The notes: a model not told the origin generated them from the sequence alone. 17,875 bases of DNA from Bacillota bacterium (GCA_016302925.1 JAEDMR010000015.1:1-17875), one strand, 5' to 3'; shown: positions 1 to 8,440, counted from the stretch's first letter. A program made the numbers and translations.

Positions 1-867
1 GAATACCGCGGCTCCGATCAGGATCAGCATCGTTGCCACCGTGCTAAGGCCTGTCAGCATATCGTAACGCAGATCCAGAAAACGTGCGGCAACCGGAAGA
101 CCGATCATCACTGCAGCGCGCTTTACGGATGGGCTCCACATGGAAACCGTGCCGTACGCCAGTATCGAAACCCCCAGCAAAATCACCGCAGCCGGCTTTT
201 TCTTTTTGCCTGCGATTTTCTGATACAGTCCGTACAGTATTCCCAGATGAAGACCGCTGACTGCCAGGACATGTGCAGTACCGTTCGCCCTGAATTGTGC
301 GTAAACCTGATCATCCATATCCGATGTATCTCCGAAAAGCACGCCGCTGATCAGCCCGCGAAATACCGGAGAAACCTTCTTACGGAATGCAAACCGGCGG
401 TCGATCAGCCATGCAGCCACACGATCTGTCAGTGTTCCTCCGTCCTCATCCAGCAAATATCCGGCTGCCGTCATCTGATAAAAAATACCTTCTGATTTCA
501 GGTAAAGCCTGTAGTCGAAACACCTTGGATTCCGCTGCTCCTCCGGAAGCCGCAAGATGCCCTGCAGATGGATTTTGCGGCGAAAAAGCTGCCCCGGACG
601 TTCCTGCATCTGCGGGCATGTAACCAAAATCCTTTCTTTCTTCCGCAATGCATTTCCATCAACAGATTCGATCAGAACCTGCAGCCGATACCCTCCTGTT
701 TCACGTTCTTCCAGATGTGTGATCTTCCCGTAAACAGAAACCGGCTCCATTCTATCCGGATCCGTGCAGTCTGCGATTGCAGAGCGTGCCAAAGGAATCC
801 CGGCACTGTGCAGCAGTGCCAGAAACAGAATGAGGCCGACGGTAATCATCAGATTTTTTCTTCTCAT
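1..867 (-). CDS. comEC: ComEC/Rec2 DNA-uptake channel protein, N-terminal part (runs off left edge)
   Basis: The reading frame is open from an ATG at 867 to the window edge, giving 289 residues with no stop. A basic start is followed by one membrane segment (about residues 7-22). Next comes a soluble OB-like region of the DUF4131 type, with the typical RNPRCFDYRLYLKSEGI stretch near 112-128. The Competence domain then begins: GLISGVLFGD at 171-180, HVLAVSGLHLGIL at 199-211, then SVKRAAVM and further hydrophobic helices. ComEC forms the inner-membrane pore that passes single-stranded DNA into the cell during transformation. The family usually has 700-800 residues with a C-terminal metallo-beta-lactamase-like domain, which would lie outside the window. 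A GGAAGGGG ribosome binding site precedes the ATG by a few bases, and a strong promoter lies just upstream. No lesion is seen in the visible part. Confidence 0.88.
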   Translation of the reverse strand, partial: MRRKNLMITVGLILFLALLHSAGIPLARSAIADCTDPDRMEPVSVYGKITHLEERETGGYRLQVLIESVDGNALRKKERILVTCPQMQERPGQLFRRKIHLQGILRLPEEQRNPRCFDYRLYLKSEGIFYQMTAAGYLLDEDGGTLTDRVAAWLIDRRFAFRKKVSPVFRGLISGVLFGDTSDMDDQVYAQFRANGTAHVLAVSGLHLGILYGLYQKIAGKKKKPAAVILLGVSILAYGTVSMWSPSVKRAAVMIGLPVAARFLDLRYDMLTGLSTVATMLILIGAAVF

Positions 868-904
868 GTTATCCCCTTCCCGGGGGAGTATGCTATCCAA
901 AACC

Positions 905-933
905 ATTATATTACATTTATCGGATCATCTCAA
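905..933 (-). promoter_or_regulatory. Sigma-A type promoter for comEC
   Basis: Read on the minus strand, TTGAGA (933-928) and a perfect TATAAT (910-905) are separated by exactly 17 bases. Transcription would start near 898, giving a leader of about 30 nt before the comEC ATG at 867. It faces away from the PBP promoter. Confidence 0.8.
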
Positions 934-946
934 CGCAAATTTGCGT
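933..946. promoter_or_regulatory. Perfect 14-bp palindrome, candidate operator
   Basis: ACGCAAATTTGCGT is identical to its own reverse complement. It touches the outer edge of the comEC -35 box (one base shared) and lies about 60 bp upstream of the divergent PBP -35 box. This is a typical place for a dimeric regulator to act on either promoter. It does not match the Gram-positive LexA (SOS) box or another operator that I recognise, so the regulator is unknown. Confidence 0.45.
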
Positions 947-1005
947 ATGTCAGAAAAATTACAGGGAAATGGAGGAGATTTGTAAGAAGTTCGTCAATAT
1001 AATTC

Positions 1006-1034
1006 TTAACTTTATCCCGGAGTTATGTTATACT
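1006..1034 (+). promoter_or_regulatory. Sigma-A type promoter with extended -10 for the class A PBP gene
   Basis: TTAACT (1006-1011), a 17-base spacer, then TATACT (1029-1034) preceded by the extended -10 dinucleotide TG at 1026-1027. Transcription would begin near 1041. This places the translation start downstream, at ATG 1103, rather than at the ATG overlapping the promoter at 1025. Confidence 0.7.
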
Positions 1035-1102
1035 ATGAGTATCTGTGTAATCATGATAGAAAGCGGGTGATTTATTTGAATCATTATGAGGATAAAGAGA
1101 AT

Positions 1103-1876
1103 ATGAATAAACAGTCAGGAGATGATGTTCCGCAGCATTCCAGGAGGCGAAAGAAAGAAGAAGCGAAACACAGACGCCCTTCCAGGAAGGAACAGTTCGA
1201 AATGCGTCAGCAGGAGGCATCTTCGGAGTCCGTTTCCGGCTCGGCTGCAGCGTCTTCTTCGGGGAAAGAGAAAAAGGAGAAGAAGAAAAAGAAATACCGC
1301 ATGAACTGGAAGCGCTTCATTCTGGTCTGCTTCTGTCTCTGCATGCTGGCAGGCGTAGCTGTGGTAGGCTGGGCGGCTTCCGTGATCATGAAAGCGCCGG
1401 AAATTGATACCAGCAATATCTATTCTCTGCTGTCTCAGAGTTCCGTGCTCTATGACGATCAGGGAGAGGTGCTTGATACGCTGGTTGGAGCGGACGGTCA
1501 GAAACGTACAATTGTGGAGCTGAAAAATATTCCGGAAGATCTGCAGAATGCCTTTATTGCGCTGGACCTTCCGGGAGCATCACGGGTTCAACATTATCCG
1601 TATCTTCGGTGCCATCAAAGACGCCTTCTTCAATGGCGGCCATATCAGCGGCACCAGTACTATCACACAACAGCTGGCCCGAAATGTTTACCTGCCGGAT
1701 ACCATGTCCAAGCGGGATCTGAACCGAAAGGTGATCGAGGCCTATTATGCTGTAATACTGGAAAAGAAGCTGAACAAGGATCAGATCCTGGAAGCCTATC
1801 TGAATACGGTAAACTTTGGGAAAGCCTACGGTGTGCAGGCGGCTGCACAGGCCTACTTCAGCAAGGATGTCAATGA
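1103..1876 (+). pseudogene. pbp1A: Class A PBP (PBP1A-like), N-terminal fragment of frameshifted gene
   Basis: This is the 5' piece of a bifunctional peptidoglycan synthase. Real PBP sequence covers residues 1-155. It comprises a very basic cytoplasmic tail (about 1-71, rich in Lys, Arg and Ser), one membrane anchor (about 72-94) and the start of the extracytoplasmic glycosyltransferase domain, ending in IPEDLQNAFIALD. After base 1567 the frame leaves the family and runs on as about 100 meaningless residues to a stop at 1876. The start at ATG 1103 follows a GAGG with a rather long spacing and lies downstream of the promoter. In-frame TTG (1076) and GTG (1067) are alternatives with poorer context. 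With the apparent 8-base gap restored, the gene would encode one protein of about 1045 residues from 1103 to 4232. Either a real null mutation or a sequence error is possible. Confidence 0.8.
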
Positions 1877-4232
1877 ACTGACGCTGGCAGAATGTGCTTC
1901 TCTGGCTGCCATGCCGCAGTATCCTACGGTGTACGCACTGGTGCAGCAGGTTTCTGCCAATGATATCAACGATGATACCGACAATCTGATCTTCAAGGAC
2001 GGCGATGTGGCTTATATCTGGAATGACACTGCCCTTCCGCGAATCCGTACTTGTCTTGCACTTATGCTGGAACAGGGATATATTACGCAGGCAGAACATG
2101 ACGAGGCTGCTAAAGTGGAAATCAAGGATATCGTCAATCCGAATACAGATATCCTGAATAAGACGACCAACTATTTCGCTGACTACGTCATCAATAAGGT
2201 CATCTCTGATCTGCAGGAGCAGCTTGGTTATGATTATACAAAAGCCCACAATATGGTATACAGCGGCGGTCTTAACATCTATACGACTATGAATACCGAA
2301 ATGCAGCAGATTGTGGAAACAGAATTCAAGAACGATGCCAACTTCCCTACGCTGGTTGTCAGCAGAAAAGACGGACAGGGCAACATTCTGGACGAATTCG
2401 GCAATGTGATTCTGTATCAGTATTCGAATTACATCACAAGCAAGGGATATTTCCGTCTGAAATCTTCTGAATACCAGTGGAACGATGACGGTTCGCTGAC
2501 GGTATATGCCGGCAAGAGGCTGAACCTCTATGACACCACGGTTCAGGGACAGTCGGATGTCAGCGTGGAATTCAAGAACATGTATGTAGTAGACAACGGA
2601 ACCTTCTATACAATTTCCGGCGGCTACATTAATATCCCACAGGAATATAAGTCCAAGGACAGCAGCGGGAATCTGGTTGTTTCGGCCAAATTCTTCGAGG
2701 ACTATCCGGACTTCTTCAAGCAGAGCGGCGAACGACTCATTACGAAGGGCTTCACCCTCCAGCAAAGAGTGATACAGCCGCAGGCTGCCATGACCATTAT
2801 CGATAATGAAACCGGTTATGTGAAAGCCATGGCAGGCGGAAGAAAAGTGAACGGCAGAATGATCTTAAACCGTGCGGTGGCAACACGTCAGTCCGGTTCC
2901 TCCATTAAGCCGCTGACGGTATATGCTGCAGCACTGCAGAAAAGTTTCGAACTGGAGGCAGAAGGAAAGACATTCCCGGTCATCGATTCCGACTTCGGAT
3001 ATCAGGGAGATGCTTTATGGGGGAATTATCTGACCGCAGCTTCCATCATTGATGACGAGCCGACCACCGTCAACGGGAAGACGTGGCCTGTGAACTCCCC
3101 TGCCGGGTATAATGGTCTTCTAACCATGCGCCGGGCTCTGCAGAAATCTCTGAATATCTGTGCCGTGAAGATCATGCAGCAGACAGGAACGGATTACTGT
3201 TTTGATCTGGCAGAAAAATTCGGTCTTACCACGCTGGTTCGTGAAGGAGAAGTAAATGATAACAATCTGGCAGCCCTGGCACTGGGCGGTCAGTCCAAAG
3301 GTGTAACCGCACTGGAGATGGCCAGCGCCTATACAACCTTTGTCAATGACGGTGTCCACAAGAGCTATAACGTCTATACAAAAGTAACCACCAGAACCGG
3401 AGATGTTCTTCTGGAAGCGGATACAAAAGAGAATGAGGTTCTGGATCCGGGTGTCGCATGGATCATGCGCGACATGCTTCAGTCCGATATCACAGAAGGG
3501 ATTGCAGGTGCAGCTGCGGTATCCGGTGCAAAGGCCGGCGGTAAAACAGGTACTACCTCCGATCAGTTCGATATCTGGTTTGACGGATTCACCGCAAAGT
3601 ATTCTGCAGCATTATGGATTGGAAGCGATATCAATATCAAGCTGTCCTCCATGTCCGGTACCGCTGCCCGCCTCTGGGGACGGATCATGAACCAGATTCC
3701 GGGCGTGGCATCCGGAACTTACTCAGCGAAACCTTCCAATGTGATTTCTGTATCCATTGACACCAAGAGCGGCCTGCTGGCAACCGATGCAAGCGGCAAA
3801 GATGTGAGAACGGAATACTTCACGAAGGGAACTCAGCCTACAGAAACCGACACGCTCCACCAGACCATGGATGTCTGCTCCGAATCCGGATATCAGGCAA
3901 CGCCATCCTGTCCGGATGTGGAAACCAAGGGCGGCATCTTACGTCCATATACACCGAACAAACGGGTTGCGGATATTGGAAATGAGCTTCCGCATTACTA
4001 CTGCAATCTTCACAATCCGGATCCGGATGTTTACAAGGTGAAAAAAGGACTTGACGTTACCATTGTCCAGCCGGGAGAACTCACAGAGCCAGAAGAGCCA
4101 GAAGAGCCAGGCGAAGGTGAAGGTCCGATGATTCCGGATGATCCGGACGAACCGTATCCGATCGATCCAAATGCTCCGGATGCTTCCGCCGGTCAGGAAG
4201 AAGAAGGTGACAACGCAGCAACCGGCAATTAA
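1548..4232 (+). pseudogene. pbp1A: Class A PBP (PBP1A-like), glycosyltransferase remainder and transpeptidase
   Basis: The PBP sequence resumes in this frame at codon 1566 (TFREHHGFN). The first few residues from ATG 1548 are not native. Remaining GT51 motifs are GTSTITQQLARN (from 1650), the RKVIE/KLNKDQILEAYLN region, GKAYGVQAAA and SLAAMPQYP. The penicillin-binding transpeptidase domain is complete: SSIK with its catalytic Ser codon at 2898, SLN at 3147-3155 and KTGT from 3543. The C-terminus is an acidic, Pro-rich tail containing repeated EEP. Motif 1 of GT51 should read E-D-x-x-F-x-x-H-x-G, and its first Glu is the catalytic base. Here Glu-Asp is absent because about 8 bases are missing at 1565-1567. 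Translated alone from 1548, the product would lack the membrane anchor and stay in the cytoplasm. The fragment therefore should not work as a cell-wall enzyme unless the lesion is a sequencing artefact. Confidence 0.85.
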
Positions 4233-4254
4233 AACTTTTCTTCAAGAATAAAAC

Positions 4255-4290
4255 AAGGTGCAGTGACCGGGAAACCGGCTGCTGCACCTT
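4255..4290. terminator. Bidirectional intrinsic terminator between convergent PBP gene and rpe
   Basis: The arms AAGGTGCAG and CTGCACCTT pair perfectly. The central CCGG-GAAA-CCGG makes a second stem with a tetraloop, separated from the outer stem by a 3x3 internal loop. On the plus strand a T-rich TTTCTCTT follows. On the minus strand the hairpin is followed by TTGTTTTATT. It lies 23 bases after the PBP stop and about 26 bases after the rpe stop, so it suits both convergent transcripts. Confidence 0.8.
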
Positions 4291-4315
4291 TCTCTTACAT
4301 AATTAAAGTACTCTG

Positions 4316-4960
4316 TTATATTTCCTTAAAATCCTTTACTCTCTGCACCACGTCATCTGCACCGAATACTGCAGAACCTGCCACCGCAATGTCTACACCG
4401 GCCTGCTGCACCTCCGCCGCATTCTGCAATGTCACACCGCCGTCAATTTCAATGGCGAAATCCAGTCCTCTTTCTGCACGGATTGCAGCCAGTTCTCTCA
4501 CCTTTTCCAGCGCCCCCGGAATGAATTTCTGCCCGCCGAAGCCAGGATTCACAGACATGATCAGAACCAGATTCACATCCTCCAGAATACAGGACAGCAA
4601 CGATACCGGCGTTGCGGGATTGATGGAAACACCGGCCTTCACCCCTTTTGCCCGGATATGCTGAATGGTTCTGTGCAGGTGGATACAGGCTTCCTGGTGC
4701 ACTGTAATATACGCCGTCTGATCCGTCACGAAATCATCAATGTACTGATCCGGATTCTCAATCATCAGATGCACGTCAAACGGCACCGCAGTCCTGCCTG
4801 CCAGGCTTTTCATCACAGGCGCACCGAAACTGATATTCGGTACGAAATGACCGTCCATCACATCGACATGGACATAATCGGCGCCGCCTTCCTCTATTTT
4901 TTTTACGTCCTCTGCCAGTGCCGCGAAATCGGCAGACAGAATGGATGGAGCAAGTTTCAT
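4316..4960 (-). CDS. rpe: Ribulose-phosphate 3-epimerase
   Basis: The 214-residue protein matches the family end to end and has normal length. It interconverts ribulose 5-phosphate and xylulose 5-phosphate in the cytosolic pentose phosphate pathway. Expected metal ligands and acid/base residues of the TIM barrel are present: H31 and D33 in HVDVMD, H64 in DVHLM and D173 in EIDGGV. The signature MSVNPGFGGQ and the phosphate-binding VAGSAVF near the C-terminus are also visible. The ATG is preceded by AAGGAAAG at good spacing. It is the last gene of the leftward operon, 39 bases after rsgA and just before the shared terminator. In many Firmicutes thiN (thiamine pyrophosphokinase) follows rpe; it is not here. 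Confidence 0.97.
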   Translation of the reverse strand: MKLAPSILSADFAALAEDVKKIEEGGADYVHVDVMDGHFVPNISFGAPVMKSLAGRTAVPFDVHLMIENPDQYIDDFVTDQTAYITVHQEACIHLHRTIQHIRAKGVKAGVSINPATPVSLLSCILEDVNLVLIMSVNPGFGGQKFIPGALEKVRELAAIRAERGLDFAIEIDGGVTLQNAAEVQQAGVDIAVAGSAVFGADDVVQRVKDFKEI

Positions 4961-4999
4961 ACGTTCTTTCCTTTCTCAAGCGCTCGTTTTGCAATAACA

Positions 5000-5866
5000 T
5001 CAGTATTTTTTTCTGCTGCGGATCTCATCCAGATTTGCCAGATAAGAATCGTATCGCTTCCGATGGATGCTGCCTTCCTCTACGGCCCTGCGCACTGCAC
5101 AGTCCGGTTCACTGCGGTGACGGCAGTCATCGTACCTGCACTGCCCTCGCAGAACATCCATTTCCGGATAAAACCCGGCCAGGTTATCTTCTTCTGCTTC
5201 CAGTATTTCAAAGGATGTAAATCCCGGTGTATCATAAATCATTCCACCGTTCTGCAGCTGAAATATTTCCACATGCCGTGTGGTATGACGCCCCCGGCTG
5301 GTTTTCTGGCTGATAGCACCGGTTTCCATATTCGCCTCCGGATGAAGATGATTCAATATAGTGGATTTTCCCACACCGGAAGGTCCTGCCAGTGCAGCTT
5401 TTTTCCCTGAAACAAGCCGCTCCAGTTCCTCCAGCCCTTCTCCGGTTTTGCAGCTGATTGTAAGAAACGGATAAGTTCTATCATAGATCTCACGTATTTC
5501 CGTTATTTCCTCCGAGGAAACAAGATCGCACTTATTCAGGCACAGAACCGGCTCAATGCCGTTCATTTCCGCCATAATCAGAAATTTATCGATCAGCATG
5601 TAGTTCGGCTTCGGACGGGCAGGCGCGAAAACCACCAGAAAGGTATCCACATTGACAATCGGCGGACGGATGAACTGGTTTTTTCTCGGGTAAATGCTGT
5701 TGATCACACCCTTTCCGTCTTCTGTCTTCTCCAGTTCCACCACATCGCCTACCGCAAGAGTGATCCCGTCTTTTTTAAAGATCCCCCTGCCTTTGGCTTC
5801 AATGATGCCCTCATCGGTCAGTACATAATAGAATCCGCCGATGCCTTTCGTTATCAGTCCAGTCAT
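5000..5866 (-). CDS. rsgA: Small-ribosomal-subunit biogenesis GTPase RsgA
   Basis: The 288-residue protein is a circularly permuted GTPase that helps late maturation of the 30S subunit. An N-terminal OB-fold (about 1-68) is followed by GTP motifs in the permuted order: NKCD (111-114), GPSGVGKST (161-169), then DTPG (212-215). The TSRGRHTTRH stretch (189-198) is the switch region. A C-terminal zinc site is C243, C248, H250 and C256 (C-x4-C-x-H-x5-C). Length and all motifs are normal. The start lies 3 bases after the prkC stop, and its ribosome binding site GGAG is inside the last prkC codons, implying coupled translation. The neighbours prkC and rpe are the usual Firmicutes ones. Confidence 0.97.
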   Translation of the reverse strand: MTGLITKGIGGFYYVLTDEGIIEAKGRGIFKKDGITLAVGDVVELEKTEDGKGVINSIYPRKNQFIRPPIVNVDTFLVVFAPARPKPNYMLIDKFLIMAEMNGIEPVLCLNKCDLVSSEEITEIREIYDRTYPFLTISCKTGEGLEELERLVSGKKAALAGPSGVGKSTILNHLHPEANMETGAISQKTSRGRHTTRHVEIFQLQNGGMIYDTPGFTSFEILEAEEDNLAGFYPEMDVLRGQCRYDDCRHRSEPDCAVRRAVEEGSIHRKRYDSYLANLDEIRSRKKY

Positions 5867-5869
5867 AGT

Positions 5870-6580
5870 TTATTCTTCTCCATCGTCGCCCGTGTCATCT
5901 CCGTCGACGCCTTCTGTCACATTTCCTTCCTCACCGCTTCCGTCACCGTCGTCGCCGCCTTCTGCAGGAGGCACCACTTCCGGAGCCTTTGTCAGCCGGT
6001 AAGAAACCTTTGATCCGGCCTCCACCTCCGTATAGGCCACCGGATACTGTGCGATCACCGTATTGGCCGGTGCCAGGTCATTCTCCTCATACGTGATGTT
6101 ATCGATATCCACCACCAGACCTGCTGCGGCAATCTCTGCATCCGCCTGTTCCTTTGTCTTTCCGGTCAGGTTCGGAACCTTCGTCATTTCCTTTCCGGCT
6201 CCATCGCTGATCTCGATATTAATCCGGGTTCCGCTGGCAGCTTTCTGCCCTGCTCCCGGTGACTGGGAAAGAATAATTCCCTTTGGCTTCGGACTGTTTA
6301 TCGTCTTGATTTCTCCCAGCTGGAATCCGAATTCAGCCAGATACGCTTCCGCATCTTTATAATCCTTATCCAGAATACTTGGAACGACACCGTCTTTTTT
6401 GCCCTTGCTGACGTTTACCGTTACCGTCTGGCCCTTCGCCACGACGGTACCTTCACTCGGCATCTGTGAAGTGATCTTTCCTTCCTCCTGATCCGGACTG
6501 TATACCTGCTCACCTTCCTGCAGAACCAGACCCAGTTCTTCCAGCTCTGCCTGGGCTTCTTCGACCGTCTTTCCTTTCAG
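5870..6580 (-). pseudogene. prkC: PASTA-domain portion of PrkC kinase, separated by frameshift
   Basis: This frame encodes the extracytoplasmic half of the PASTA kinase but has no good start of its own. The first ATG is at 6463, inside PASTA 1. Three PASTA repeats are readable. Repeat 1 begins LKGKTVEEAQAELEELGL, repeat 2 begins VVPSILDKDYKDAEAYL and repeat 3 begins KVPNLTGKTKEQADAEI. They are followed by an acidic tail rich in Gly, Asp and Glu ending GDDGEE. Such domains bind peptidoglycan fragments or lipid II and tune the kinase. Repeats 2 and 3 each have a V-P-x just before the Leu that starts repeat 1, and repeat 1 lacks it. This suggests about ten bases (one plus a multiple of three) were lost near 6577-6588, though a single missing base in the G run is also possible. 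Confidence 0.85.
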
Positions 6581-7701
6581 GTGTCCCCTCCGAACCAGCC
6601 CATGGCAGATCCCAGTGCGAAAATCCCGGCACCGAAAACGATGACCGCAGCGACCACCATGATGGCTATGAGGCGGGTATTAGGTCTCTTACCGTTCTTA
6701 CCGCCTTTTCCCCCCTTACCTCCTTTTCCGGAATGGCCGGAATCCCTGTCTTCTTCCGGAAAGATGGATTTTTCATCGATTCCTTCACCGAAGACACTGC
6801 CCTGCACACGTTCCTTCTCCCGGACAGACGGATTTTGCGCAGAGTCATCGACAAAAATCTTATTTCCCATCACCTTGGTGATAAACTCGATGTTATCAAG
6901 ATCTTTGATCATTTCATCAGCGGTGCTGTATCGGTTATTCTGGTACTTGTCGGTTGCCTTCAGCACCACCTTCTCCAGTTGCGGCGGAATACCGGAAACC
7001 AGCCTGGACGGCGGTGTCATCGGATCGTTGATATGCATTAGCGCAATGGAAATCGGATTATCCCCGTCGAACGGAACCTGTCCGGTAAGCATTTCATACA
7101 GAACGATGCCCAGGGAATAGATATCTGTACGCTCATCCACATAAGAACCCCTTGCCTGCTCCGGTGACAGATAGTGCACAGAACCCATGACCTTATTGTC
7201 CTTTCCGTCCACCATGGTGGAGTTGCTCACCGCCTGAGCAATGCCGAAATCCGCCAGCTTTGCCACGCCCGTACTGGTGATCAGAATGTTATGCGGCTTC
7301 ACATCCCTATGTATGATCTGGTTTTTGTGAGCCAGACTCAGGGCGGATGCAACCTGTTTCGTGATTTCAATGGCTTCCTTGTAATCCAGCCGGCCTTTTT
7401 CTGAAATCAGCTGGCTGAGCGGTTTTCCTTCCACCAGTTCCATGACGATGAAATGGAGGTTCCCTTCCTTGCCTACATCGTAAACACTGACAATATTCGG
7501 ATGGGACAGTCCAGCCGCCGCCTGGGATTCTTTTTTGAAACTATCGATGAAGGATTCATCCTTCGTAAATTCCGGTCTGAGAATTTTGATTGCCACATAC
7601 CGGTTCAGCAGCCGGCACCGTGCTTTATATACAACGGCCATGCCGCCTTCGCCGATTTTCTCGATCAGCTCGTATCTACCTGCCAGTAATCTATTGCTCA
7701 T
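6577..7701 (-). CDS. prkC: PrkC/PknB-type serine/threonine kinase, truncated after its membrane segment
   Basis: The 374-residue open frame holds a complete Hanks-type kinase: glycine loop GEGGMAVVY (17-25), catalytic Lys K39, E58, HRDVKPHN (131-138, catalytic D133), DFG (151-153) and GSVHYLSPEQARG in the activation/P+1 region. A basic linker with KGG repeats precedes one membrane helix (about 344-366). The frame then stops at TGA 6577-6579 right after GWFGGDT, whereas the family continues into PASTA repeats. Those repeats are present in another frame just downstream (5870-6580). If the sequence is correct, the cell makes a membrane kinase without its cell-wall sensor. The full gene would encode about 610-614 residues. 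The start overlaps prpC by 11 bases, the usual arrangement for this phosphatase/kinase pair. Confidence 0.9.
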   Translation of the reverse strand: MSNRLLAGRYELIEKIGEGGMAVVYKARCRLLNRYVAIKILRPEFTKDESFIDSFKKESQAAAGLSHPNIVSVYDVGKEGNLHFIVMELVEGKPLSQLISEKGRLDYKEAIEITKQVASALSLAHKNQIIHRDVKPHNILITSTGVAKLADFGIAQAVSNSTMVDGKDNKVMGSVHYLSPEQARGSYVDERTDIYSLGIVLYEMLTGQVPFDGDNPISIALMHINDPMTPPSRLVSGIPPQLEKVVLKATDKYQNNRYSTADEMIKDLDNIEFITKVMGNKIFVDDSAQNPSVREKERVQGSVFGEGIDEKSIFPEEDRDSGHSGKGGKGGKGGKNGKRPNTRLIAIMVVAAVIVFGAGIFALGSAMGWFGGDT

Positions 7702-8440
7702 GGATATCTTCCTCCGTAACCCTTAAACTTATGACTGTGATATTGTCATGACCGCCGTGGTCATTTGCCCTTCGAACCAGTTCGCTGCATGTTTCCGACA
7801 TGGTTCTGCCTTCGCTGAGGACCTCCACGATCTCACCTTCACTGACCTCATCATAAAGCCCGTCAGTGCACATGATGATAATATCATCCGCCGCAATATC
7901 CACCTGGAAAAAGTCCGGCTCCACATCCGGTTCTGCTCCCATTGCCTTTGTAATGACGTTTTTCCGTTCGTCTGTTTCCGCCTGTTCCGGAGTCAGTACT
8001 CCGGCTTTTACCAGCGTATTCACATAAGTGTGATCTTCTGTCAACTGCGTCAGCTGTCCGCTCCGAAACAGATACGCCCGGCTGTCTCCCACATTGGTGA
8101 TGTATGCTTTTCCCCTGCCTGCATATACCACCACAATGGTCGTAGCCATTCCGCGGTTTGCGGTATATTTATTGGCCATCTCGAAAATATGGCCGTTCAC
8201 CTTGTCCAGACAATTCTGAAAATAAGACGCTATCTTATATTTATCCCCGGTTTCTTCGATGGGATGTTCCACTATGTAATTCGCAATCTGACTCACCGCA
8301 GTTCTGCTGGCGATCTCACCGGCATTTCCGCCGCCCACGCCGTCTGCTACCACATAGACCTTATCCGCCAGAAGAATGAAGCAGGCATCCTCATTGTTCT
8401 GCCTTCGCTGTCCTTTATCGGACTTGAATCCAACCTCCAT
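7691..8440 (-). CDS. prpC: PP2C-family serine/threonine phosphatase PrpC/Stp
   Basis: The 249-residue protein is the usual partner that removes phosphates placed by PrkC. The metal-binding motifs of the PPM family are present: N-E-D at 16-18, VADGVGGG with D33 and G34, NVGDSRAYL, CTDGLYDEVS and the C-terminal GGHDNITV. Length is normal for the small bacterial cytosolic class, and no membrane segment is seen. A GGAGG lies ten bases before the ATG. The gene sits between rsmB (21-base gap) and prkC (11-base overlap), which points to translational coupling. In many Firmicutes rlmN lies between rsmB and prpC, but there is no room for it here. Confidence 0.96.
   Translation of the reverse strand: MEVGFKSDKGQRRQNNEDACFILLADKVYVVADGVGGGNAGEIASRTAVSQIANYIVEHPIEETGDKYKIASYFQNCLDKVNGHIFEMANKYTANRGMATTIVVVYAGRGKAYITNVGDSRAYLFRSGQLTQLTEDHTYVNTLVKAGVLTPEQAETDERKNVITKAMGAEPDVEPDFFQVDIAADDIIIMCTDGLYDEVSEGEIVEVLSEGRTMSETCSELVRRANDHGGHDNITVISLRVTEEDIHEQ

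Noticed and set aside
1025..1102. PBP start at ATG 1025
   Set aside because: The ATG overlaps the -10 box of the promoter, so it would not be in the transcript.
1548..1570. Independent translation start for the PBP 3' fragment at ATG 1548, with GGAAG nine bases upstream
   Set aside because: The ATG lies inside conserved glycosyltransferase codons, and the product would lack a membrane anchor. The spacing is probably chance.
1554..2765. 403-codon open frame antisense to the PBP gene
   Set aside because: It mirrors the PBP coding frame, has no ribosome binding site or recognisable domain, and is explained by codon bias of the gene opposite.
6577..6595. Programmed frameshift in prkC, because GGAGGGG precedes the TGA much as in the RF2 gene
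   Set aside because: The RF2 site shifts +1 whereas joining the PASTA frame here needs -1. There is no X-XXY-YYZ slippery heptamer, and the conserved V-P-x before the Leu is missing, which slippage cannot supply.
6694..6735. Purine/pyrimidine-rich triplet repeats in prkC
   Set aside because: They encode the KGG-rich basic linker before the membrane helix and are low-complexity protein sequence, not a mobile or regulatory repeat.
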